A program made the translations under genes and the position numbers. A stretch of 64,000 nucleotides of DNA from Gnetum montanum (Eukaryota > Streptophyta > Gnetopsida > Gnetales > Gnetaceae): contig MNCI01024055.1 in the NCBI GenBank assembly GCA_015680685.1, forward strand, positions 129,364 through 193,363, read 5' to 3'. Shown piece after piece: positions 32,030-42,325 of this stretch. The notes under the pieces were generated by a model. That model was not told where the DNA came from and ran no database searches. It saw only the letters and a program-made list of their open reading frames with translations. The number at the start of each line of letters is the position of its first letter. Position 1 is the first letter of the stretch.

Positions 32030-35000
32030 TCATAAGCCATATTTGCCCGCATCATCTTCACCCATACCATTAACTTCCACATTGCTTCCTTTTGTGTCAC
32101 CTTCCTCTACACTACCCTCTTCTGCCTCTTCATTTTTGCCCTCTATGGGCCCTATGTCTTCATTGTGAATCTGCATTAGAAAAAGTGAGGTAGTTAGCTA
32201 GAGCAACACACAAAGCTAGAATAGAGAATAAGCCTTCCCATAGTAGAAAGTGACTAACCCGAGATGTCCTTGTGTATGCATCGAGGGGTATGTAATCCAA
32301 GCTGAGCATGAGGTAGTGCCTAACCTCCTTCTTCATGATATCTATCCAGTACCTATCACTTGGTTTAGCATTTGTAATAGTGTTCTTCTTTTCAATGTCC
32401 ATCCATCTTGGTGATCTTGGAGAAAAGGAGGTAGTAGTGGTTGCACCTGTGGGAAGATCCACTTCCCATTTAGGAGATTCAGTGACTGTCACCTGCTCCA
32501 TGAACTTGTTGTAAGCGTTAGAAGTGCCAATGATGTTCAAGAATGCTTCATGAGTAAATAATTTTATTGAAGCATCCTAATATTATTTACTATATGTGAC
32601 AAGTTCAAGTTTATACATGTGCTTATGATTCTTCTGGGACTGCCCCCACTTGTAAACTTTGGTGCTATAGTCTTTCCAGTCTTTGTTCTTCTGAGCCAAC
32701 AACTCCATTTGCATCTATTATTCTATTATCTCCCAAGTAGCCTCATTGTTGCACCACATGGCTATCCAATATCTAGCATAATCTATGAAGTTGTGTGCCA
32801 ATTGCCATCATTAGTATCACAAGCCAGGAGAAACTTGTTCCTGGATCGAAGGTCTCCCACCTCGACGCTCAGTTCAGCCTTCTCTTACTCAATCCCTTGC
32901 ACCTATTTCCATAGGTCTTCATTGACATGCCTACACTCCCACAAGGAGTGCACCAAGTGCAAAGCATATTTGCTAGCCTCGTTTTATATGCAATGAGGCA
33001 CCTTGGCCACTTCGAGCAGGAATGTAGGCACAACATTGACTTTCAATGCTTGTTTCGGGTCCCACTTGAGTCAATAGGCTATAACCACAAAAAGAACACA
33101 TTAGTCACATTAGCATAGCAAAGTTGGCAACTCAAGAAGTCTAGCGTAGAAACCTTAAAGAGCCTAGCATAGCTATTTTACATACTGACTTCAAGATTGA
33201 CCTATCTAAGATGGCCGATCATGTCGTCGATGACCCCCTACATGAACGTAAGCTTGTTGGGGGTCTCAGCCCATGGTTCCAGGTGAATCAGGGGAGGTCC
33301 TACAGCATTTATAGTGTTTTCTATCATGCAACCAAAGATGTCAGTAATGACCAAGATGGACTAAAATAAGGCTATGTGTAACACAAATGACAGTGTAAGG
33401 GCTCCTACTCGGTAAATCCTCAGGGGTGATAGTGGGGGGATCACTCATTGACATATTTTTGAATATATTATCAAAATCACCAGCATCTAATTGCAATTCC
33501 CCTTCTTTCTGGCACAAAACTATAATAGCACCCTTAGCATTCGTCTGCTCCGCCGATGCTAAATTGTGTTCAGCAAAGGGATCTCTAGTAGATGTCCCTT
33601 CTTGATTGATGTGGGCTTCCTCTTTATTTGTTGGGGCCTTTCCTTTTAAGGTACCAACATCCTTCTTGTCCATAAGAGGCTACTCTTCATCTCCAAAAAT
33701 ATCTTCCTCTTCAGTAGAAGGGTTTTTTTCATTGACAAGAGCCCCTTCCCTAATGGTAGGAGCTCCTTCCCTCTTGATTGGGGCCCTCTCCTCTATGACT
33801 AGGCCCCCCGCATTTTTATTTTCCACCTCTATCTTGGGAGCCAACATCTCTTCATCACCTTCTTCTTCTTCTTCTTCTTCTTCCTCTAGCAAAAAAAAAA
33901 TATTCGCATTATAGCTTAAAACGTGTTAGCTAAAAATAGGTGTTATGCTATGCTTCGCTGCCTAGCGTAGCATAGAGTAGAAAGCATTTAATCAAAAGGT
34001 GAAGAAACAAACATAAAGAAGAGAATTTACCGATGAAAGGTTGTATGCTACATAGCTTAAACCACAGTGATGGCCCCCCTTCCTTGTCTGTATAGGGCAG
34101 CTCCTCGGCTGGATGAGACCTCTTTCATCGTAACTTAGTGGCCATGATCTCTGCGATGAGACATTTCCTATGTAATATGCTACCTATAGCAGTAGGGGGC
34201 ACCTTCCCATGCTGTCTTGGCCATGGAAGTTGCGTGCCACCTGATCCTTATTCATCATTAAAAATGACTCCCCAATAGCTTCTAGGAGATCTTGGGCTTG
34301 GGTGGTCCAGAGGATTTGGCAGATCCATGGTTTGGAAATGTGGTTAGGATGTCACATAACCTAGACTCCATTCTCACGGACTACCAAGAACTCCATGCAA
34401 TGCCACAAGCAGGCTATGTAAAAGGCATGGTGCACATTGAAATAGGAATCATGCTTCTTATTAAGCACGATCATTTCAGCATGCAAGACTTTGCAAAGAT
34501 GCCTAGCCTAGCTGTAGTGGGCCCCCCTAGTCCATGACCTCCCACATCACCCAAGCTTTCTCAATCCTAGTAATCTTCCCTTGGGAAAGTAGCTTGGGAA
34601 ATGCATGGGCACTAAAGACAAGGTAAACATCTTTTGTGGATTTCAGCTTGACCTTCTCCATGGAGATCCCCTTTTGCGCTTTTGGAATCCATAGCCACTC
34701 CTCAATGTTCCTCTGATGGTTCACCTCTTTCTTGGTCTTTAACCCTATGGGGATACCATCAGCAGGGATATTGAAAAGGTCTATGAATAGCTAGTCATTG
34801 ATTTCAAGGATCACCTGCACACCATGCATATGTGTGCAGAAGCAGTTTGCCTTTTCAAAAAAGGAGTTAGCTAGGATGAGCATCGTAGTAGTAGGGACAC
34901 TCAGGTTCATGGCCAAGAACAAATCCATGAGCCCAACATCCTAAAGGTGCTTGATTAGGGATTTCGAGGTTGTGTAGCATAACTAGTATTGGCTTTCATC

Positions 35001-36444
35001 TACCTCCCCATACTTGAAGTAGATGTTGGCCTTTTGATGCCTAGAGGTGATCACTATCACCTGTTGAGACTTCTTCATCACTATAGCAGTTTGCACGAAA
35101 ACACGAAAAAAAACAAGTTAGATAAGGCATAAGCAGTAACAAAAAAATAGGGATGACATTTCAACATGCAGTAATTTACTATTTAGCTAACTAGGTTTAA
35201 ATGATGACGGGAATGGTAGAAGATCAACCAAGACATCTTTAATCATAATTAGTTTCAATGGTTCCCATCCCCCGTCTAACCAACCAGACTCCTTGCATTT
35301 GTCATAGATCTTGGAATACCAGGTTGGATAAGTTTTGTACTCACCCTTGCATTGGCTTATCACACCTGTGCACATATTGTCAATGGAAGAAAACTCTTGT
35401 AGGGCCATCTGTGCTAAGGTGAATACATCTTTATCATTGTGAAGCCCATTCTCGTTGATGGAAAACCTAGTAACAAAAACACACTCTTAACATTTTCCTA
35501 GCATAGCAAACATTGCACAGCATAGCAGAACATATCTACAAAACTCACTTGCTAGCATAGTAAATGGTTCCTGGTGGGTTTTGGAAGCATGTTCCCATGT
35601 GATGTGCAATAAACAAAGTGTTGTATGGATGGTAGCAATTATACTTGGGCATCTCCCAGATCCAAGCCAAACACATCAAATTTCTTGGGTGCTAACTAGA
35701 TCCTTCTTCTTGCTCGCTACTAATTGCTCCATATGTCAAAAATCTTAAAATACCCCGATTTTCCCCAAGCAACAGGGTTTCTGTTTTGATAGTTGCTACC
35801 TCCTCCGCCAAGTATGATCAAACAATCACACTGAAGCTCTAGAGGAGAAATTGTAGAAAGTCCTACACTCCTTCCTGGAACCAGATAGCCTACTACCCTA
35901 CATATGCATGGGATGGAGGGACATTGACCACTAGTTTGCTTATGTAGCATAGGACCCTTATGATTTCTAGGACAATCAAGATTGGCCTTAGCGCCACCCT
36001 ACACAACACAATAGCAAATGTTAACTGCATGTTCATGTGGAGTTCAAATATAGCATAGTACAATTAGCATTTAGTAGATAGCGTAGCATGATTCTCTTCA
36101 TACATATAATGTAGAAAAAAATACAAAGGCAATAGCATAGTAGAATTAGCTTAGCATAGCAACAACAAAACTAAAGACAAATCTTTAAATAAAGAATAAT
36201 TTAATACACTGTATCCATTCCACAAATTTACCTAAAAAAGTGATTAGCATCACGCTGTGATAGAACATGTGTTGCACTATCACATCATGCACATGGCCAA
36301 ACCCTCTTGAGGGTCGTACACTACACTATTCGTATGCCAAGTGGCTCAAATGATCCAAGTCTATCTGGTAATGATAGTCGCAGTGATGATGGTCAAAGGG
36401 GCATTGCATGTAACCTTAGCGTAGCGACCGTACATCTGTTGTGG
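32030..36444 (-). pseudogene. Antisense multi-exon accessory gene of element B
   Basis: Exons inferred on the minus strand: 36444-36232, 35998-35549, 35466-35192, 35080-34031, 33885-33409, 33299-33202, 33078-32259 and 32170-32030 (TGA stop). All seven introns have GT-AG ends (donors such as GTGAGT at 35548 and GTAAAT at 34030; acceptors such as 'tttttgctag' and 'ctaatgcag'). Element C keeps the same exon order; five to six of the introns have recognisable counterparts there, and its largest exon is 1,052 bp against 1,050. Contents: a Leu/aromatic-rich domain with 'HGVQVILEIND', 'FNIPADG' and 'AHAFPKLLSQGK' in the large exon, a Glu-run acidic exon, a coiled-coil-like region ('ECRHVNEDLWKQVQ'), and an acidic tail. 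About 1,150 residues if intact. Stops and frameshifts break it. Function unknown. Tat and Athila elements are known to carry extra ORFs, some antisense. Confidence 0.75.
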
Positions 36445-36589
36445 CTGAAACAATAATAGTGATGGTGTAAGGGCCAAAATAATGACAACACAATGAAAAA
36501 AAAATAGAGATTGCAAAACAAACATCATAGAAACAAAAATAAGGAAAGTAGAAACAATAACAGAGGCATAAGAAAATTTCACATTCTAG

Positions 36590-36725
36590 TGGTCCACAAT
36601 AATCTTAAACTAATACTCCAAGCTATTGATAGTCTGCAAAGACATTAAACTAGTAGTTTTCTACATTTTTTACTAGCAATTTTGCATTTTTACTTCTAGA
36701 CGGTCCACCACGATCTTAAACTGGA
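36590..36725 (+). repeat. Repeat units related to the post-pol tandem array
   Basis: 'ggtccac(a/c)a(t/c)(a/g)atcttaaactaa/gg' occurs twice (about 36,593 and 36,705) with a partial unit 'tctgcaaagacattaaactag' between. These are the same words as the 40.35-40.8 kb array ('gtccactatgactttaaactagc'). Their place just before RT is unexpected for a 3' UTR repeat. Confidence 0.55.
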
Positions 36726-37099
36726 AAATCTTAATCTTTCTATCATACTTTCTACTTATTTCTATTGCTCACATTTCATTGCTACTTTGCAAATTTTCAC
36801 TATGCAAAGTTACTACAAACAGGTATCTCTTGACTAGACTTTCATCTCATTTTGGCAAGTTGAGCGAGAGTGAAAGTCCATCATGATATCTCTTCACCTT
36901 TAGCTTTAATAGGTCCACATGGTGAACTCACAAGACAACTGAACCCAGGGCTAATAGACTTGGAATCACCCACAGTTAGCACTATAGAGTCCTTAGAAGC
37001 ATCCCTAGACTAGCCTGAGCATCTGGTCCAAGCTGTAGATTTAGAGGCTAGGGATGTAACTAAGGACCCTCTCATCAAAATGTCTGTGACCATATCTAG

Positions 37100-38110
37100 G
37101 GGGAGATAAAAACATTGAAACTTAGTTCCCTCCTAGATTTGCAGACACACAAATATGTAGCCAAAATTTTGCAAGATAACATTGAAGTCTTTACATGGTC
37201 ATAAATCAACATGTCGGGTTTAGATCTAAGGCTGATACAGTACAACATCGTATTAGACCCATCCATGAAAGCAGTTAAGCAAAAGGCTTGCAAGGTTAAA
37301 CCAGAGATTGCACTAGCCATATGGGATGAAATCACTAAGCTATATCAGGTTGGTTTCATCTGGGAAGTTGATTACTTGGAATGGGTGTCTAACATTATTG
37401 TAGTTTCTAAGAAAATGGGAGGAATACGAATTTGTATAGACTTCCAGGATCTAAACAAGGCAACGATCAAAGAAGATTTCCCACTTCCGAGTATTGATCA
37501 ACTCATTAACACTATGGTTGATCATGCTTTATTATCTTTTATGGATGGTTTCTCTAGCTACAACCAAATTCACATCAACCCAGAGCATTAGTTAACAATA
37601 ACCTTCATGATTCCATGGGGTACCTTTTATTACACTATGATGCCTTTTGGACTTAAGAACGCTAGGGCAACCTACCAGTGAGCCATGACTTACATCTTTA
37701 ATGACTACATCCTAGAAATGCTAAACGATTACGTGAATGATATAGCAGTCAAATCTAAAGAGGCCACTGATCATCCCAACGATCTAGGTGTAGTCCTCAA
37801 GCATTGCTAAATGCACAATTTACGCATTAATCCAAAAAAGTATGTCTTAGAAGTGAGAACTAGACACATGTTAGGGTTTGTAGTATTGGAGGCTAGAATA
37901 CAAGTAGACCTTGACAAAGTGAAGGCCATCATTAACCTAGTGCCACCTTCAAATCTTAAGGAATTGCATGGGTTACAACGTAGAGTATAGTTCATCAGAA
38001 GGTTTATAGCAAAGTTGACTAACAAGTTACACCCCATGAAACATCTACTAAAGGAAGGGGTTAACTTCAAATGGACAACACAATGCCAACAAGACTTTGA
38101 TGATCTAAAG
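37100..38110 (+). pseudogene. Reverse transcriptase of element B
   Basis: RT copies element RNA to cDNA. All blocks are in one frame: 'YVAKILQDNIEVFTWS', 'RICIDFQDLNKATIKEDFPLP', 'FMDGFSSYNQI' (catalytic Asp kept), 'MPFGLKNARATYQ', the catalytic box YVND at 37730-37741 (YVDD with the first Asp changed to Asn), 'LRINPKKYV', 'MLGFVV'. Single-base stops occur at 37589 and a few later places, but no frameshift is needed from 37,100 to about 39,980. Strong Tat-type spacing. Inactive because of the YVND change and stops. Confidence 0.92.
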
Positions 38111-38119
38111 AAATATCTT

Positions 38120-38480
38120 TTGCACCTCCTAACTGTTTACCCACCATAGAGGGATAAGCCTTTCTTCATCTACCTTGCCACCTAAGACACATCTATCGTG
38201 GCACTATCATGTTAGAAACAGGATGAAAATTCTGAGACACTAGTGTACTAACTAAGTCATGCACTAATAGTGTATGAGGTGAAATACAATGAGATGGAGA
38301 GAAATTGCCTTGCCTTAGTGTTTGCATTGAAGAAGTAGAAACACTACCTATTTTGTAGCAAGATTAACATTATTTGCAAGAGCAATATAATTTGGGCTAT
38401 TACAAACAACTTGTATGAAAGCAGTAGGATAGCTTGGTGGAAAGCAATAACTACCGAATTTGATTTGCATTATGTGAGCC
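38120..38480 (+). pseudogene. Gypsy RNase H of element B
   Basis: 'DKPFFIYLAT' (usual '.LYLA.S..A'), 'YNEMERNCLALVFALKK' and a decayed 'SNIIWAI' segment follow the RT in frame. This is the first of two RNase H domains. The catalytic Asp and Glu region is partly kept (E in MERNCLAL). Four or so stops. Confidence 0.82.
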
Positions 38481-38599
38481 AATCATTGACAAAAGGTTAA
38501 GCTATAGCAACGTAACTTACAACCTCACCTGTCGAAGACTAGGCCATCATAGATCCAAAATTTCCAAACGAGCATGTTAGCACTATCAACACCATCCCA

Positions 38600-38890
38600 T
38601 CACATCTTCAAGTTACTTTGCATTTCAACGATGCCTCGATGGAATGAGGGGGTAGTGCAGCTGTTGTCATTACGTTCCCCTCTAGGGAAATGCAACCTAT
38701 TGCTTATCATCTTTCATTCCTTTGTACAAAAAATGTGGTAGAGTACGAAGGGTTACTCAGGGGCCTCTTAGCAACCTCAGCATTAAGCATACAACACTTG
38801 GCGATTCTCAAAGATTCACAACTAGTTGTGAATCAAATCACTGAGGTCTACACCTCCAAGGCTATACACCTATAGCCCTACTGTGACTTA
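38600..38890 (+). pseudogene. Second, archaeal-type RNase H (aRNH) of element B
   Basis: 'LHFNDASME' (FDGAS motif with Asp kept), 'GGSAAVVITFPS', 'YHLSFLCTKNVVEYEGLLRGL' (Glu of the N-x-AEYEAL motif kept) and 'KDSQLVVNQITEVY' (DSQLVVNQ exactly as in the family). A domain of this type after the gypsy RNase H is the hallmark of Tat elements; it is thought to supplement the first RNase H. One stop at about 38,646. Confidence 0.92.
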
Positions 38891-39284
38891 GCAAAAAGCC
38901 TACTCAAATAGTTTGCAAAAATGGACATGCAACACGTGCCATGCAATGAAAACACTGTAGAAGATGCCCTGGCCATCCTTGTGTTAAACGTGTCACATCT
39001 ATTTGTAAATTTTCTAGCTTCGATTACCAAGTGTATGAAGCCTATCACTCAAGTAGTACATGTAGCCTTTCTTAGCACTGCAAACACCCAAGAATGATAT
39101 GCCAACATTAAAACCTACCTGCAACATGGAAAACCCCCACGAAGATTGACATCTACCTAGAGAGATGAGATTCGTAAGCATGCTCAGCAATATGTGCTTA
39201 TGGGAGACAATGCCCTATGCAAAAGCTCCTATAATGGGACATTGCTGGCATGCATAAATAATGAGCAAGCATAGAAGGTGATTA

Positions 39285-40336
39285 ATGAAGTACACGAGGG
39301 ACTATGTGGTGGACACATAACACCTAGGGCTATGGCTGAAAAAATCAAATGTCTAGGATACTAATGGCCTCACATGGATCATGATTATCTAGCAAAAGTC
39401 AAGACATGTGATACATGCCAAAGATACACAAATCTCATACACATTTCACCTATAGAATTACATCCAATGTAGATCACGTGACCTTTCTAGCGATGGGGAC
39501 TAGGCATCATAGGACCTATCCCACCTAAGTATTCCATAGGGCATAGCTTCATCATCACCACCACTGAGTATTTTACTAAGTGGGTAGAGGCTATCCCCCT
39601 GAGAAAGAGTACATCTCAGCAGATTTTCCACTTCATCTTGGACAACATCGTGATAAGGTTTGGGCTTCCCATGATTATTGTGACTGACAATAAGCCACAA
39701 TTTAGTAGTGCAGAAACCCAAACCTTTTGTAGCAATCTTGGGATCAAATAGTCATTATCCTCACCACATTACCCATAGGTGAATGGACAAACAGAGGCTA
39801 CAAACAAGTCCATCATCAACTTGCTGAAGAAAATGCTTAACAATAACAAGAGGCAATGGCATGAGCAAATCCTCTATGTGCTATGGCATTACAAGATGAC
39901 ATGGAGAACTATAATAGGTAAGACACCTTATAGTCTTATTTATGGATCTAAAGCGGTGTTACCTCTTGAGTTGCAAGTACCATCACCTTGAATGATCCTA
40001 TTGAGTATCATGAGCAAAGCCTAGAATAACAAGTCAAGGATCATCAACCTCAACTCAATAGAGGAGGAGCGTGCATAGACACCAGGTCACATAGAGCATT
40101 ATCAAAATAAGAAGTGGTAGAAACATCATGAAAATCTGCATCAATGGCCAATATAGAAGGGAGACCTCATTTTCAAGGCTTTCTATGAGCATATGAACAA
40201 ATTATTGGCAAACTGGGAAGGTCCATACATGGTCACAAAAGCCTTTGGGAATGGGGCATTCAAGCTGGCAGACATGGATGGCAATGAGTTTGCAAATATG
40301 GTGAATCACTCATATCTCAAGACATACTACATCTAA
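39285..40336 (+). pseudogene. Integrase of element B
   Basis: The HHCC zinc domain is intact in letters: 'VHEGLCGGHITPRAM', 'GY*WPHM', 'KTCDTCQRY' (39,290-39,425). In the core, 'WGLGIIGPI' has the first catalytic Asp changed to Gly. 'IIVTDNKPQFSS' keeps the second Asp, and 'VNGQTEATNKSIINLL' (39779 on) keeps the Glu. 'WHYKMTWRTIIGKTPYSLIYG' follows. The frame shifts between about 39,985 and 40,135, then 'NWEGPYMV', 'ANMVNHSYLKTYY' and TAA at 40334-40336 end pol. Confidence 0.92.
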
Positions 40337-40349
40337 TGCATGAAGCAGA

Positions 40350-40795
40350 TAAGAAAACATCTGTTATGATGTAAAACTGGCAAAGGTGAGCACACGTCTG
40401 CTACGATGTAAAACTGGCAAAGGTTAGCACACGTCCGCTACGATGTAAAACTAGCAAAGCTCATCCACCGCGATGTAAAACTGACATAGACAATCCACTA
40501 TGACTATAAAATAGCATAGATAGTTTACTACAATAATAAATTGGCACAGACAGTCCACTATGACTTTAAACTAGCATAGACCATCTGCCGAGATGCTTAA
40601 CTAGCACAAGCGATCTACTGGGACCTTAAACTAGCTTATCCATCATCTGCTACAATGATAAACTAGCACAGTAGTCTATTGGGTCTCTAAACTAGCATGG
40701 AGATTTGCTAGGACCTTAAACTAGTGCACCAAGGTCTGTTGAGACCTGTAACCAGCACATCATGGTCTACCAGAACCTTAAACTGGGTTCACAGC
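40350..40795 (+). repeat. Post-pol tandem repeat array, period about 40 bp
   Basis: About eleven diverged units of the form '(ct)gctacgatgtaaaactagcacagac', becoming 'ctaggaccttaaactag' to the right. The first three ('acgatgtaaaactggcaaaggt') are the most alike. Tandem repeats in the 3' UTR are a known habit of Tat elements and can seed satellite DNA. They follow the pol stop by 14 bp. Confidence 0.82.
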
Positions 40796-42325
40796 ATGTC
40801 CCCAGCATGCATCATGACTCATCAAGTAAGTAAGCGTGCATGATGCTAACACGAGGTGGGACATTGTAGTTTCAAAATGCAGTTCACAATGGTAAGAAAA
40901 TAGCCTCTAGAATATATTTAACACCACTTCCCCTAGCATCTTGCTAATCCTCTAGATATGTCTTATGACATCTTGCTGAATCTCTAGAGCTATCGCCACT
41001 ATGGCTCATCGTCCTAGTAGTAGCTTCCCTGGTCAATGCCTGCTACTGGAGTTCCAGTAGTATTGTCGCCAAGCCACAGTGTTGCTATCCTCTAGCCCTC
41101 CCAATCACCCAAGCCCAAAAGATATTTAGCTACTAGGTAGCCCATCTCATAGCTGAACTACATAATGTTTGCCTTTGGTGGGGATTCCTGAGCATCTGCA
41201 TTCACAGTAACTCCTAGCCTCTTTGGTTCTAGCTCCTCCACACTGATGCTACTAAGGTCGCTACTAGCCTTCCTAGTTTGGACATCGCATGCCTCAGCAA
41301 CAATGTCCAAAGCTCCAATAGTGTCCAAAACAAGCAAAATCTTTCCCTTCATTTTGCATCATGGTTTTTTCTCCTAGTTTGATTTCTATTGTATTTGCAG
41401 GGTGCATACCAAAGGGACCTTGGTTAGAGGTGCATTGCATCATGGTAGCAGGACACTACATCTTTACAAGGTTTTCATCTTGATTAGCTTGGCTACTTTG
41501 GAGTGCACCTCTTGTCCTCCCCCTTAAGCTCCTTTACCTCCTTCCTTATACCCGCAACTCTCACTCTCACTTCTTTTATGAATTTTCTTGATGCCTATAA
41601 TGCCCTTCCAAATTCATAACCGTAAAGTCCATGACATGCGTAATGCAACTCACTACATGAGAACCATCCATAGGTAGGTTAAAGCCCTATATGGATCTAA
41701 TAGAACTCATCCTAGGAAAGAAACACCTATCCTACAACAAGGTTGTTTGCAAATGTAAATGGAAAAATAGTAAAAGCAAAAGCCTAAAAGAGAAAAATCT
41801 CACAAAAAAAATAAAAATGAAATGTGCTTAAAACAAACGGCACATAGGCTATTTCGCAATCACCCTCTCTAAGCATTCTGACGAGAGGTTGAAGGTCAGC
41901 AAAAGTGAAGATGACCATGCAAAAAGCTCCCTTACAAGCATTCCAACAAGGGATTCTGCTAAGTTTCATATTTACCAATTTTCTAAACCTCCTTCTCCCT
42001 TGCTTAACCCTTCCCTTTTCCCTGCATAACCAACGCAACACTCTTAAGAATAGCTAAGAGACATTTTGGCGATCACTAAAGAGCGATGTTAGCATTTTGT
42101 CTTTCATGGTGTTTCGTATTCCTTGTTGGTATCTCTTGGGTCCATCCTCTAGATGTCGACAAAGAGGGGTCAACGAAACACCCTAAAAATTTCAAGACAT
42201 TCTTGCTTCACCAGGTTCTTGGAATTCAAGTAGAGGAGTTTCACAAGTGCAGTGTCATGGCAGTTTCGTATGAAATGGATGCTCTAAGTTTAGATTGTCT
42301 AGTTCAGCAAATTTTCTACTCCCAG
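40796..42325. other. 3' UTR of element B
   Basis: 1.5 kb without a recognised domain. A minus-strand open frame at 41352-41158 ('MKGKILLVLDTIGAL..') starts and stops cleanly but is only 64 aa and resembles nothing I know. 41,780-42,055 carries another minus-strand Lys/Arg-rich frame. No clear polypurine tract is seen before 42326; the nearest purine-rich patches are 'aaagaggggtcaa' (about 42,161) and 'tagaggag' (about 42,230). Confidence 0.5.

Noticed and set aside
32927-33118. Plus-strand ORFs at 32.6-33.1 kb and 33.6-33.9 kb
   Set aside because: They are reverse readings of antisense-gene exons; the minus strand shows the homology with element C.
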